A stretch of DNA of 64,000 nucleotides. It comes from Ophiodon elongatus. Lineage: Eukaryota; Chordata; Actinopteri; Perciformes; Hexagrammidae. How positions within the stretch are numbered: the stretch's first letter is position 1; each line of letters opens with the position of its first letter. The DNA lies in the NCBI GenBank assembly GCA_016806645.1, contig JACSYO010001880.1:694501-758500 (forward strand), given 5' to 3'. Under the pieces are notes generated by a model. The model saw only the letters and a list, made by a program, of their open reading frames with translations. It was not told where the DNA came from and made no database searches. The position numbers were made by a program, and so were the translations under genes. Shown here piece by piece: positions 13,101 through 27,100 of the stretch.

Positions 13101-15151
13101 GTGGGTTGTTGGCGGCAACAAGGTCCAAGGAGTGACAGTTCACGTCACCATCCTTCCTGTTGACAGTATTCCACCTATTGTCAGTGTTGGAGAGCAGTTT
13201 GTTGGACTGGAAGGGGAGAAGAATTTCATTACCCTGGACCACATCCAAGCTGAGGATATCGACACTGACAATGATGATATCCTTTGCACCATTATTGTCC
13301 AACCAACATCTGGTTATGTGGAGAACATCTCCCCAGCTGCAGGCTCTGAAAAATCCAGGGCTGGGACAGCCATCACTGCCTTTAGCATTAAAGACATTGC
13401 CCTCGGCCATATCTTCTATGTTCAAAGCATCCATAAAGGAGTTGAACCCGTGGAAGATCGTTTCACCTTCCGTTGCTCAGATGGTATTAACTTCTCTGAA
13501 CGCCATTTCTTCCCTATAGTCATCATTCCAGCCAATGACGAGAAGCCGGAGATTTTCATCCGCGAGTTTTTGGTAATGGAGGGCATGAGTTTGATCATTG
13601 ACACACCGATTCTGAACGCGGCTGATGCTGACATCCCTGGGGATGAGCTGCACTTTGAGATCATCAAAAACCCCAAACACGGTACGATAGTTCAGCAGCT
13701 CAGCACTGGCACCATTCCCGTGGAAAAATTCAACTTGGAACAGATCAAAGAGGCATCCAACATTGTCTATGAACACGATGACTCAGAGACCAAAGAGGAC
13801 AGCTTTGTGATCAGACTCTCAGATGGGAAACATACAGTGGAGAAAACAGTTCTTATCATGGTTATTCCTGTTGATGATGAGACACCAAGGATGACTATAA
13901 ATGATGGCCTTGATGTTGAGATTGGAGAGACTAAAGTCATCAGCAACCGGGTTTTGAAAGCCACAGATCTTGACTCTGAAGACAAAGAGCTAACTTATGT
14001 TGTGCGTTATGGCCCAGGCCAAGGCTACCTTCAGCGTATCAGCAAGTTTGGTAATGTTTTAGGTAATATCACCCTCGGGATGAACTTCACACAGGACGAA
14101 ATTGACAAACAGCTCATCCAGTATGTCCACACAGGCCAGGAGGGAATCCGTGACCTGCTGAAGTTTGACGTCACAGATAGCATCAATCCCCTTATTGACC
14201 GTTACTTTTACATCAACATTGGAAGCATTGACATGGTCTTTCCAGATGTTATCAACAAAGGTGTGACTCTGAAAGAAGGAGGGAGAGTAACTCTTACCAC
14301 TGACCTCCTCAGCACTACTGACATTAACAGTCCTGATGAATTCCTCAGCTTTAGCATCACAAGAGCACCTAGTAGAGGCCACTTAGAGAGCACTGACCAA
14401 CCAGGTGTTCCCATTTCCACCTTCACCCAACTGCAGCTTGCTGGCAACAAGATCTACTACATCCACACCTCTGATGATGAGATGAAAATGGACAGCTTTG
14501 AGTTTGAGGTGACAGATGGTTACAATCCTGTCTTCCGTACCTTCAGAGTGTCCATCACTGATGTAGATAATAAGAAACCTGTCTTGACTATCAGCAAACT
14601 GTTTGTGGAGGAGGGAGAAAACAAGCTCATCACACCGTTTGAGTTGACAGCTGAGGATCGGGACACCCCAGACAACCTATTGCGATTCATAGTCACCCAG
14701 GTGCCAGTGCACGGGCAGCTGCTTTTCAACAATACCAAACCAATCGCAACCTTTTCCAAGCAGGACCTAAACGAGAACCTTATCAGCTATAAGCACGATG
14801 GCACTGAGACCAACGAAGACAGCTTCTCCTTCACTGTCACAGATGGCACTCATAATGATTTTTATGTCTTTCCTGACACTGTATATGAGACACGTAAGCC
14901 TCAGATGATGACCATTCACATCAACACTGTGGACAACGGTGTGCCCCAGATTGTGGTTAACAAAGCTGCTGCATCACTGAAGGTCCTCCAAACAAGCCAC
15001 CTGGGCTTCGTGATCACCAGTAAGGCTCTTCGATCAGAAGACCGGGACAGTTCCCAGAAGGTCCTGAAATACACTGTGGCTGAGGCTCCTCTGCATGGCT
15101 TCATCATGAACAGTGCCCTGGGCAACGACAGCATCAAGACTTTCTCACAAG
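10123..15151 (+). other. frem3: frem3 exon 1: signal peptide, N-terminal domain and CSPG repeats
   Basis: One 5029-nt exon encodes over half the protein, as in mammalian FREM2. The start at 10123 is followed by a hydrophobic stretch (CLLVTFSLSLCFAS) and a likely signal-peptidase site near residue 35. Twelve CSPG repeats follow, recognisable from recurring linkers of the form VDDExP or VDNKPP (e.g. VDDETP, VDNKPP, VDNGVP) and repeated ITSFTQ/DI or TFSKQDL motifs before a YxHDGxE-like strand. The exon ends TTCTCACAAG with donor GTAAGA at 15152; the last repeat is completed in exon 2. Confidence 0.93.
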
Positions 15152-18100
15152 GTAAGACAATGTAACACTATTTCACCTCAAAGTTTTAGAATGTAATATG
15201 CAATGGATTAAATGACCATATGTAATATTAAAGAGGTCATTTATGACCTGACTCTGCAGTAACCCTCACTTCTACGAACCATTTTAGCATTTTTCACTCA
15301 ATGTTTTGGTTTCATGGCCCACTGTTTTGGTTCACTACTCGCAGCTCGTTCCCAGCTATAGAAGGCAGCTTTATTCAGTGATGAGAGCTTTAGTAAAGCT
15401 TATAACATAATCTAGCATTTAGCAGCTAAAGAGTCCAATATTTCAGGAGTTGGTGGAGACCAAAACAGAGATCTTAAGAGAGAGAATATTGGACTGAAAC
15501 ACGACTCCAAGTGAATGCTAATGTTGCTTTGTATCTGCTGGATGTGTAGGTGGGCAACTGTTAGCCAGCATTATTAGGTTATAATGTCAATGTTATCAAT
15601 GTCAAAATAATCATTTAATATTGTTCAAGCTTCATTATCAATGTAACCCAAATATGGAGTAATATTTTTTGTCATAATACAAAATAATGAATTATTGATG
15701 AACAATATAAGGTCTCTAATAAGTGTAAATTATAGATAAGTAAGGAGCAATAAATAAGTGAAGATATTGTAATTAAACAAAACAATTGATTGTATGATTG
15801 TAATACTACTACTAATAATGATACTAATATGACTAAAATAAATAATAGTAATACTAATAATCATAATAATAGCTGTAGATTGTAATTCTGTAATAGATAT
15901 TTTTAACTAATAAAATATTTAGACTTTGATTAAAACAAATGCTTCAAAACACACCTCCTGTGGCCCATATCACTTTAATTGCAGCCTAAGAGTTGTAACT
16001 AAAACCTTGTAAAAGTGGCTTAGTCGTCACAGATATCTTACCTAACATTTTCAGCTAACACTATATTTGTCATACCAACAGCTGATATTGATGACATGAA
16101 GATCTGTTACGTGCTGTTGGATGGGAGCAACGCCACAAGTGATATCTTCTACTTCACTGTTGAAGACAACGGTAGGAATTCTTTAATATTTCATACTTGT
16201 ATGCACTGATACCAAATTGGGGCCCATTACTGAGGAACTATTTGCCTGTCCTTTATCTGGTCTGTCCTCAGACTTTATCTGTCTTTTAATAGCTTCTTAA
16301 AATTGATACTTCCTGCTCTCTGTCAATCTCCCAACTGTTTGCATCACAAAGACTTAATGCAGTTGGCCGTGACCGACACCCAGTATAGTGCCGCCATCTC
16401 TGTAAGCCTCACTGGAAATGGGTCGCAGGTTTAAAGGACAGGGGTCAAAGGGGACTTCAACCAAATACTGTGGGTTGGTAAAAGTGAAAGAGGTGGGACT
16501 ACCTCATGCTCTAAACTTTATTGTTAAGGAACAATGGGATCCTTTTCCCCAGGGCACTTTTCTTAGTTTTCAAATATCCCCCTTTCATCCTGTTCTTGAA
16601 GTGACACAGGGAAATGCGTAAAGGTATGCAGTTTAGACCTTCTTCCTGGAATTTGTCTGTTTCAGTTTGGCCTCGAAAACATGCCATAGTGTGTGTGAAT
16701 GTTAAAAACATTTAAAAAAAAACAATATTTTGTGTGTTGATGATTGTAGGTGTCCTGGGAATTTCTGTATAATCCATTCAAGCATTTAATAGAATTCAAA
16801 TGAAGAGATTATGTTTTCTTGTCTCTATTTTTTGCTTCACAAGCTAACAACATTCAATAGGGAACTTTACATTTCAAATTCCATTGCTCATCTTACTCGG
16901 GCGCTCCACTCATACACTTTGGTTTTCATTAACTATTGTATTACCCAAATATTATATTTCCTTATAGCCCCCAGTTATATGAGCCTTATTTTAGAATATT
17001 ATTAATGTCTACATGTATAACATGACAGTCTAGTTGTCTTCTCATTTAACACATCTGTGATGTTCTCATCCGGTTAAGCCCACAGATTTCTCTTAAATGA
17101 ACCAGATATGCAAGGAACAGACATGACGATATAATGTATAAGCTCTGTGGCCTGTCACCTCTAACTTTTACGTAGATTTACATGAACAGCATTATAAATT
17201 TAGCAAACGCAACAGGTGGCTTTTGCGTTAAGTATCAGCTATAAAATACAAAACAAGATTTGGAAATGTAATCAATGCAGCAGGGAAAGTTCAGTCTATA
17301 ATTATGCTGGATTGAGGGCCGTGTTGGTGACAATACCACCATCACCATCAGGGCCATTGAGAAGGCCGGACTGGGGGGATGTTTCTTTTTGTCAAATTGC
17401 TGTCTTTTTGTCAGCAAAGTGAAGCCTCTTATTAGCCTCAACTGGTTCCCAGTAATTAACTTTTTCCCCCAGACTTTAAGTGAAGTAGGTGATGATTTAT
17501 TGAGCTTCAGTAGCTCTGACATTGATTTAAATAGATAACACAGCCATTAATATTCTTTGTTCTATACTGTTCACCAGTATTGTTATTAATGTTTCTCTAT
17601 ACTCACATTTGTGAGCTATTAATCTGCCTGAAGCAAAGCTGGTTAGCTTTTCTGTCTTTAAGTGGAGGTTTAACCACAGGAAGGAAACCCAAAGTCTTCA
17701 ATTAGCTCAACAGTCCTTTTTCTGTTTGCTTGCATACATTGTTTAAGCTTCCAGCCAACTCAGCTGAACCAGGTGCAGTGGAGCAGATGGGGCATTAAAC
17801 AAAACCATGTTTCTGCATGACCACGGTTCACATGTAAAGGCCACAGACAGCTTACGCCACAACATTCATGTAATTAATAGGATACACAAATGTAATTCCA
17901 TATAATAGATAAACTGGTTATCATGTGCTCAGCTGCACACTTAACACCACGCACATACAAATATACAGGCACACCCGGAAAAAGATCAAATAACAGATAT
18001 AAGCGATTTAAGCCAACCGGTGAATCACTAATGTTAAGTGTTATGGGGTGGCTCCTGGGGAGGTGGCGTTATCCTGGACATGTAGGGACATGCAGGTGGA

Positions 18101-21100
18101 GAGCACGCTGATGGTCAGCCTATCTGCTCATAAATCTAAGTAGGTGTGCTGTTTGTGTGGGAAGCAAACCTCCCGGTCATTAGAGATTTGCACCCAAGAT
18201 TATCCCCTGAAACTGGTCTCTGTCAGCACACCCTTTCCTATTCTTAACATTTGAATGGAACTGAATTACTTATTTTTCAAAGTTGAACAGAATTGTTTGC
18301 TCAAACAGCATAACAATTTTTTACATTTCATACAATATACTCATCACAATTCAAAAGTTTGGTATTAATCCAAAAAACAACTTTTTGGAAACACACTCAG
18401 CGATTAGTTTGACAAAAAGAGACAGAAGAGTAAACTAGTACTTGATCCAAACAGAGATTGTCCAAAATGATCTTATGTGATGTAAACCTCCCCTATCCAG
18501 CTAAGTAAGTTCTTGTATTTAACAGTTTAAGTGTGACCTCGCGTTAGGAAATTCCCCTGAGATGCACTGATATGGGCAGCTGCTTAAGGGTCTTAGCAGC
18601 CTTTAAAAGGTACCTGCCACTACATGCACTGCACTGACACTTCTTCACAAGTCAAGAATACACACACAAATAAACACAGTCCAGATCATTAACACATCCT
18701 CATGGAGTAGTGTAGCAGTTTGGCATACCTTATAAGGCTCAAATGTTGCATGTTACGTGTCTGTTTCTGCAACTGTGTATATGTATGTGCAGATACATCA
18801 AAATTATAATCTTAGGGGCTTAAAAGTGCTGTGTCTGAAGTAGCAATAGAGTGTGTATGTGTGTGTGTATGTGACCATGCACAGCTGAAGTGTGTCTTAG
18901 TAAAAGGAGTGGACATTCAGTGTCACATCAGGAGACCTGCTGGTCAGCGGTTAAATTCCAGACTCTGAGGAGAAAGTCAGTGTAGCTCTTATCAAGTCAG
19001 GACAAATCAAGAAGGCTTTTCGGCCTATCACCTCTTTGAAGAAATGTGTCGGAGGTGCATAAATCATTCACGTGACAAAAGCAGAAAAACAATGCGTGAA
19101 CTGGAGGAAGCTGAAATGCGGAATGCGATGTGTGCTCACATATTTGTGGGTTGTGTACGACTAAATTAATGAATTAAGTCAAACATATCCTCCCATTGTC
19201 CACTGGAATATACTGTATGAGATAGTCTATATAGAACAAATAAACTATCATTCACATATGCTTATTTTATAAATCATTAAATATATGTATTGTATCATAA
19301 CTTGCAACAACTTAAGCATTATCTTGGCAGAGAAAATGTTGATTTTGAGCACTTAATGCTCCATAATTTTAGCAGCATTTTATAATTTCTTAAGAGGCTT
19401 ATACATGTAATAAACCGATGACCTACATCTCAGAACTCAAACAGCTTCTGTGTGAGATCTAAAGAGGGATCAAGAAACATTGAATAATGGGCTGAACAGG
19501 AGGGAGGGGGATTTGCTTCATCCTGTAAAACAGATATTGTTGTGTTGTCTTCATTTGACTGTAGATGTGTGAAAAAAAAGCTGCATAATTTTACAAAATT
19601 ATTCACATGATAGAAAAGCAGATGGATTCTCTCAAAACAATTCTGAAAACAAATGTAACTGTCTTGTCCTGTGGCAGTGACCTCAAACACAAACTGTTCA
19701 ACTTGGGTTGTTCTTTCTATCTGCCGGGAATTTCTATTAGCAAGGCAATAACCTACATGCAAGTGAGCAGGTCAGAAACCCCCTACAGCCATTCAGTGTG
19801 AGACACTGAGGCAATAAATACTTGTTTTTACAAGTGGATACTCAGCTCACATTCACCCTTGTCCATCACGGATGGGCCCAGTGAGCCACTGGCTAAGAGA
19901 AGAAACTCCTATTTACTGTCAGACGTGTGGAGACGTCTGTAGGTTTCTGTTAATTTCTTAATCTATGGCCTCGGTTCATATTTATGTCAGATCTTTAGAC
20001 TTTGTAGTGTATCGGTCTTCAGAAATACTGCCTCTGCTTGCCAATCTTATAGGTGCAAGATCGCCTCAGATTTCATAGCAGTACTAATCAAACTCAACAG
20101 ATTAACAGACGAGAATAAAGAGAGAACAGAGCCTCTACATTCAGATAAGTTGACTCGGCCTATGTGCTTTTTACAATAACAACAATATAGTCTTCCAGCC
20201 CTGGAGAGAAATCATAAACCCGAGTGGGTTGAGTGTTATGTGATCATCCAGGGCCGGGAGAGGAATGCACTTCCTTGGAGACTCCAGACTCCAGGGCCAC
20301 AGACAGAGCAAGGCCTGGAAGTGAAGTGGTATCCCAAGCAGACAGGTGTGTACGTGAGAGGGAAGGCTCCAGAGGGATCCCCTTTCAAAGCCCTCCGTCA
20401 CCCCACTCCCAGCTCCACAGAAATCCAACCCAATCTCAGATAGCCCGATAACCTGCAGACTTCCACTGCAGAGGTGCCTGATCTGGAGGGGCACTTCCCC
20501 AGAGGGTGCAACAATACCAAGAAAGGATAAATGAACAAAAACAAGCTACAAAATGTGCTTATGTTTGTCTGGTGAATTTTCCTCTCTAACAGTGGTTGTA
20601 CTCTGTTATACAGCAGGACTGCATGCTGACTGAGCATGTTACACCCTTACTTCCTAACGGTGTTTTGGGATCTTACGTGTCACAAGTGTCAACAGTCACC
20701 AGGAGATTTACTGGCTAATGGTGCCACAGTCGGGGCCCCCTCCTCTAAGACCCCTTCATGGTATTACTATTCTTTTCTATACCGTGTTCATCTTTTTGAC
20801 CTCTTCTCTATTTCTTTCTCCTTTCTTTCCTCTCAGGTTTTCCCCCATATCCCTTTCAATGAGCCATGGTATCACCTTGTTCTCTGCTTTTCTTTCTCTT
20901 TTTGTCCTTTTTCTTCAGCCTTGATTTATGGTGGTTGGAGGGCTGGAAGGGTGGAGAGTTATGATCTATGGCTACTGCGGTTATTCTTATCTGCTCTCAT
21001 ATGGCAATGCTGTCGCTGCCCCTAGCCAAGCTGTCGTTGACTCGCACTTTGACTCGCCTTTCCTTGTCCTTTTCTTTTTAGCCATGCTAGCGCCGTGGCT

Positions 21101-24100
21101 CTAGGGATGGCAATGCCGTTCTATCAGATTGTCTGCCAGTTCACCACTTTTGGATTCGATTTTGTACAGATATCCATATTTACCAGAGGACGTATCTCGC
21201 TAATTTTGTTGATACCATGACCCTTTCTTCGTCTTGCGCCACCACGAGGTTGACATTTACGGTTTTGACTGAAATGCCTTCAACAACTATTAGATGGATT
21301 GATATGAAGTGATGAATTCTAATATCTTTGGTCATTTCTTAAATTTTCATATGGTTGCAGGTGTAAATATTAACTTCGATAACTTGGGTTTATGACCCAA
21401 TGATACCAGAACTAAAGACATTCCCATTCGCATCAGTTGTAGGTACTTGGATGTAAGCACGCTAATACACTTAACTAAGATGGGGAACATGGTCAACATA
21501 ACCCTTGCTAACATCAGCATGTTAGTATTGTCAATAGGAGCATGTTAACATGCTGACGTTTAGCCCAAAGCTGCTTTTCTTGCATCCTTCATCATTCTGC
21601 ACATCATAGTTTGACAAAAGCTGTATATTCCCAGTACCACATCTGTTCTGTGATTATATTTCTCCAAAGTGTTGCAAGCATCTGTGTCACCATGTCAAGT
21701 ATATGGCAAGCAAGGGTCAAAGGTGTGGCTCTCAGGCCCTGTCAAATTATGATTTGTAACATCCTGCGAAGATAAATTCACTGTCATGAAGTGAAGCAGC
21801 AATCGAGCCACAGTGATGTGTCGATTTATAGCATAGGCTGCTGCTGTACAGAAGGAATGATAAGAGTTAATAATAGATATAATCATGCAGCATTCCTAAC
21901 ATGTATTCCTTGGAAAGCAGAGATGAAGCTACAGCTTGTCTTCTTCTACACTTATTAAGATATTAAAGAATCAAAATAAAGAAACATTCATCTGAATCCA
22001 TCTGCATGATCTAATAGACTGTATACTTAAAAAGACAGTGACATTTAAATACCCAGCATAGCTGACTGGAACCTCCTCAGTATTTATATCAACAGGATGA
22101 TTAATGAGGAAATGTAATAATGGCGACGCTTGTCACCTGATGAGGATATTCTTAGACGGTTGCTCCTCCTTGCATCATGCTGGTGAACGTCAAAGCCTCA
22201 TATTGACCTTCCGGTCCAGAGATATCTCCAGCCTGACCGACTATCCCGCTGCATCTATGTATGGTGCAGGCAACACTGCTGTGTAAATATGAGCTGATGA
22301 AGAATGTGCTGTTAAAGGACACAAGTGCAAGGGAAATCTCAGGCTATAATGTCCTGTGTATGACTTGATGTTTTTTTTTCTTCTTTTTTTGCTGAGGCAG
22401 AATATTGGATACTTGAAATTTTATGAAGAACACTCTTTCGCTGAGTCATCCTGTCATGCTACATCCAAAATATTTCCCAATTGTACAGCTTTGTGTTTTC
22501 TGACGCTGACTTTTAGACTTTTAGTTAAATACTGCACCAAAATACCTACATGTGCCACATTGTAGCAGGCCACTATGTGACTCACTGCACTGAAATAAGT
22601 CAAGCAGTGTTTAATGTAGGTTTGGCGAGGATCCAGTTGCTCTCACTCAGATCCTAAAACAGGAAAACATTATCATACTTAATATTCATTCCCTGCCCTT
22701 GTCAGTGATCAGCATCAATCACACTGAAACTAATTTATGAAATAGCTGCCAACAGGGACATTTAAAAACACGTGCGGCCTATAAAACTTTACATCCCAGC
22801 AGAAATTATGTTGAATGTCAGTTTGAAAAGGGAATGGAAATGTGAGCTGAGCCAGGCAGCTACTGTATGTATTGGATTTGATAGCCAGTCTAATATAGTA
22901 TGTGTCGTAAAAAATGTCATAAATTAGGCCATCTGTCATGTCCAAAATCTGATTGACTTTTATGTTTGCAATTCTTTTTTTCACAGGCTTTTCACTGATC
23001 TATTTTGAACACATTGAAACCATGTTCATTTCTGTCAGAAGCACTCTGTGTCTGTTCTCTAGTGGTTCTACTAAAGGAGAACCCTACTGGGAAGTCTGGC
23101 TTCTTGGTTATTTCTTGATTTTCTTGAGACTCATGCCAGCTCCAGCCTCAGTGTCTGACAGCATGTACAAAAGAAGTCAGAGAAAAGGAGCTTCCCCTCT
23201 CTAACACTGGTGTGAACAATGTGGAGGCAGGCAGGGAGGCATGCCATGGTGGTAGATCTGGCCCACCCAGACTGTGGCCTGCTGTCCCTCTCCGTTGTCC
23301 GTCCCCTCGGCGAACAAAGCCGACACAGGGAGTAAGGGGAAGGTGGAGGGGGGAGGAGGTTTGTGGAGTACAGCTGTCACTCTGCTCTACATAATCTGGG
23401 AGTCTGGCGGGAAGGAAGTGAGAGACAGATAGACGGACAAAGACAGGGAGACAGAGTGAGATCTTTGCTTCAGCCAGAAAAGTGTCCAAATAGTTTTGGC
23501 TCCATCTGAGTTTATGTTACCGTGTGCCTTTGTTTGAGGAAACAGTGAATGGTACATGACATTCATTGGGAAGGCTGAGGAAGAACTTGACACAAAAAAA
23601 GGATATGAATCTGGTGTTTTGAACAATGCAGTGGTTATTCTGGACAATACTCACTACATGTACCGCTTGTACAGCAAAGAAACAGCATATGTTGACCACA
23701 CAGTGTAATAAACCCACTGAGTTCAAGGGAAATGGCAGATGTTACTTATTCACTTGTCTCCTCAGCCTTGTTGGCTAAAATGTGGTGTGGGCATTTATTC
23801 AGTTCTGAAGATTATTCGTGTATTAACAAAAACAGGAAACATTATTTGAGACTGTAGATGTGGCTGACAGCTCAGGAACATTTCCAGTAAGAGATTCTGT
23901 GCTAATAACTTATCTTCTTTCTTTATTACAAATAAATTACTGGCAATTAAACGTCAAGAACAAAGTGTCATACGATGGCAATTTATGCAATCCCTTTGCA
24001 GCATTTCACACACGTCCTGTTACACCTGTGCCTCCAGTTCTCATGCACATATCAGGTAGCATTTTTTACAGTCATCAGTTCACTACCTGAGTCAATCTGG

Positions 24101-27100
24101 TCAGTGTTCATTTTATTCTTGACAATATTTTTGACTCTTTACGATAAAAATAACTAAAAATAGTAAGATATCTAGATTAAGGAGGACAAAACATGTACAT
24201 CAACATAACATTGAGAAACGAGTACACTACAGTATTCTGAATCTTTTAAAATCCACTATTTTTGTGTGCTCTGTTATTTATCTGTTATTCAGCACAATAT
24301 AGTCCATGAAATACAGTCTTTTCTCATTCATAAAAACTCCATTGTTTTACTCTTTGTAGCGATGCAGAAACCTAAAGCTGCTTGAGATTGCTTGACGCCA
24401 AAACAGAGGGAGCTTTTTTTCTCTGCCGTGTTCATTTGATAATCCTCGTTGATAGCCACTGACTAAGCTTCTCCTCATATCAGCTCCACATAGGGCCGGC
24501 TGCCAGGACAAACTTTCTCCGGCACAGAAACAATCTGATAATTGAAGTTTGTCAAAGACTTTATTCTTTTTCATTTTGGAACTATAGATCGGTTCCAAAA
24601 CACAAGGAGTTTTCTAATCGAGATGAGGATTTGATTTCTTCTTGGTTTAACAGGTTCAGCACATGTGAAGCACTGCAGATTGAGCATAAATTGTATCGAT
24701 CATATATATTTACCAGAATACAGTTAATGTGTATAGTTGTTTCTGCACTGAAACTGTTTTATTTATTTATTAATTTACACATGTACTGTATAAACAACTT
24801 AAGAATCTGGGGCAAGCAAAAAAACAGACATGATACATGTTTCCTGTATTTTTAGCCGTGACTGTTGGAAACTTGAGCATGAAGCCTGGTGGATGGTAGC
24901 TGTGCCCACTGGACTCTGCTGTTCTGTGTTGCCTGCCTTTACCTGGGCGTGGGCTTCACCAGTGGAGCTTGTGCATTCGTGTGACCGCCTGTATGTGGAA
25001 GGTGGTAGAATAAGTAGGTCGGTGAATACTTGATTCTGATTGAATCAAGTCTTCCCCTTACACATCTCTATCATATAACGTTAACTGAATGCCAGCCTCT
25101 CCACAATCTTGGGACAATGGCATGGCCGGACAGCTAGCTAGTCTTCTTGTTAAACACATTACATTTGCCGTTTGTCAACGGTCAATAGTTATTGACTTTG
25201 AAGCTTGCTAGCATAACGTTAGCTTTATGCTAATTAAGATTTCGTTAAAATCTCGATAATGATTTGGGGAGTGTTTTTTGCCGAATGGCTAACCTCAGCT
25301 AGTCTTGTCAAACATACTTTATATTTACTTTAGTTTGTTAACCGAGTGCAATGTTATTAACTGTAAAATCTTGCTAACTTAACGTTAGCTTTCTGGCTCA
25401 TAGCTGAACCAGAAGGTCCTATGAGTGAACAAGAAATATCTCCCACTGCAAAGTCGTATCTAAGCTCCATCCTATTTACTGGAGTACTAGACGTTTCCGT
25501 CGTATACCGTATGGTAGTGATTGTTCCAGGTATTAGCAAACCAACTGGTTTTTAAAGTAACAAGGGAAACCAAGTTGTGGCCTGTGAAAGAAAAAAAGAT
25601 TTTGGTTGCAGAAGGCATGAAAATACAAATGAATCTTAATATTTTTCTTTGATAAGTGACCATGACTTCCCAGAGGTAACTGTCTGAGGTGCACGTCGTT
25701 TATTAATTCCTGATAATGAACACCTGGTCGGGCACTACCCTATCCCTTAAAGTTATTTATTTATTGTTATTAATCTTAGAGCCGTCTTTAGTCTATTCAT
25801 GTCAATAGAGATGTGATGGAGTACTGGCATTTTCCCAGTAAATCCACTTATTGCAATCAGGATCATCTGAACATGCTTCTGTGAGTGAGTGTGGTTTGCC
25901 CCAGTTGTGACTCGGCCTGGTCAGTCATCAGGGTTGACATGTGGGTGGGAGGAAGTGGGCCCCTTACCATCGTGAATACCCCACTCTCAACCTGCTGTTT
26001 TTTCATTGTCCCCAGCCACATAGCATAAAAACGGCAGCCTCTTTCTTCGTCACTGAGGCAAATCTGAGCTCAATGCTGGTTTATTGTGTGGACAGGCAGG
26101 AACTCCTTACTATTGTTCTCTGTTTACTTTTTTATTCAAGCTGGAACGATGTTTTGGTCAACGTTTGTTTTCATCATTTCTGAGACGTGTATCACGTTTG
26201 ATTTTTTTTTTTTAAATAGAATGCTGTTCCACCAAACTGCTGGATGTTTCTTCTGACCCAATGAAGTTTCCTAATTATTTTAAGCGTCTTAAGCGGGGTT
26301 AGGTCAGCAGGGCCGCTGCCAGTGTGACCAGCCGTGCAAGACTAAAGAGAGACAGCCCGCCCTAACCTCCCTGATCCAAAGAACCCACCGAGCTTGACCC
26401 ATTTCACATCAAAAGTCACAGGTCACCAGGCTCTTCTCACTGAAGGATAAGCCATTAGGGCCTTTCGCTGCTGCTAAAAAAACATTCAGATTATATAGCA
26501 GACAAAACTGAGTTGACAGTTTGAGGGATTACATGAGTCATGAGATAGTATGGATTAAGGACAGGATTGGGTCTGAAGTTGTGGATCAGCGGCAGGTGAC
26601 CCTGTGCCTAGAGTGTTTTGTTCAGATTTGTCTTTTATGAGCAAAGCTTATTTCACATGATAAAGAGGCACTAAATCAAGGTCAAAAAGTGTTGGTCCAA
26701 ATTGAGTTTATTTGGAAAAAACTGAAATATGTCTTTGCGGTCACCATTAAAGCAAAAAGAAGCTTCAATGCTCCCACTTAGGGAGAGCAGCGGAGGGTGG
26801 ACATGATGAGGTGACGCAGATTTACAAGAGGCCAGCTCATTAAAGAAATTAAACTGTGACAGAATTTTTCCATAAGCAGACCATATATATATGTTTGTAT
26901 GTGTATATATGTCTGTATGTATATATATGTTTGTATGTGCCCTGTTTAGGATCAAGAATACAAAACAGCATTAGGTAGAGGTGGATGAGAATCAGAGGAA
27001 ATGAGAAGTAAGGCGACTCTTCTTGAGGCCAAGTGAAGTGAGGTTTAGGGAAGCCCTGGAATTAAGTTATCATGTTTCCCTTCCCAAAATTAAAATGCCC

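Noticed and set aside
10254..15137. Many antisense and frame-shifted open frames of 60-120 codons within frem3 exon 1
   Set aside because: They are shadows of a long, conserved coding exon; none has its own domain or start context.
20171..21025. Cluster of 70-129 codon open frames in frem3 intron 2
   Set aside because: Low-complexity translations without domains, several overlapping on both strands; no splice sites join them to a gene.
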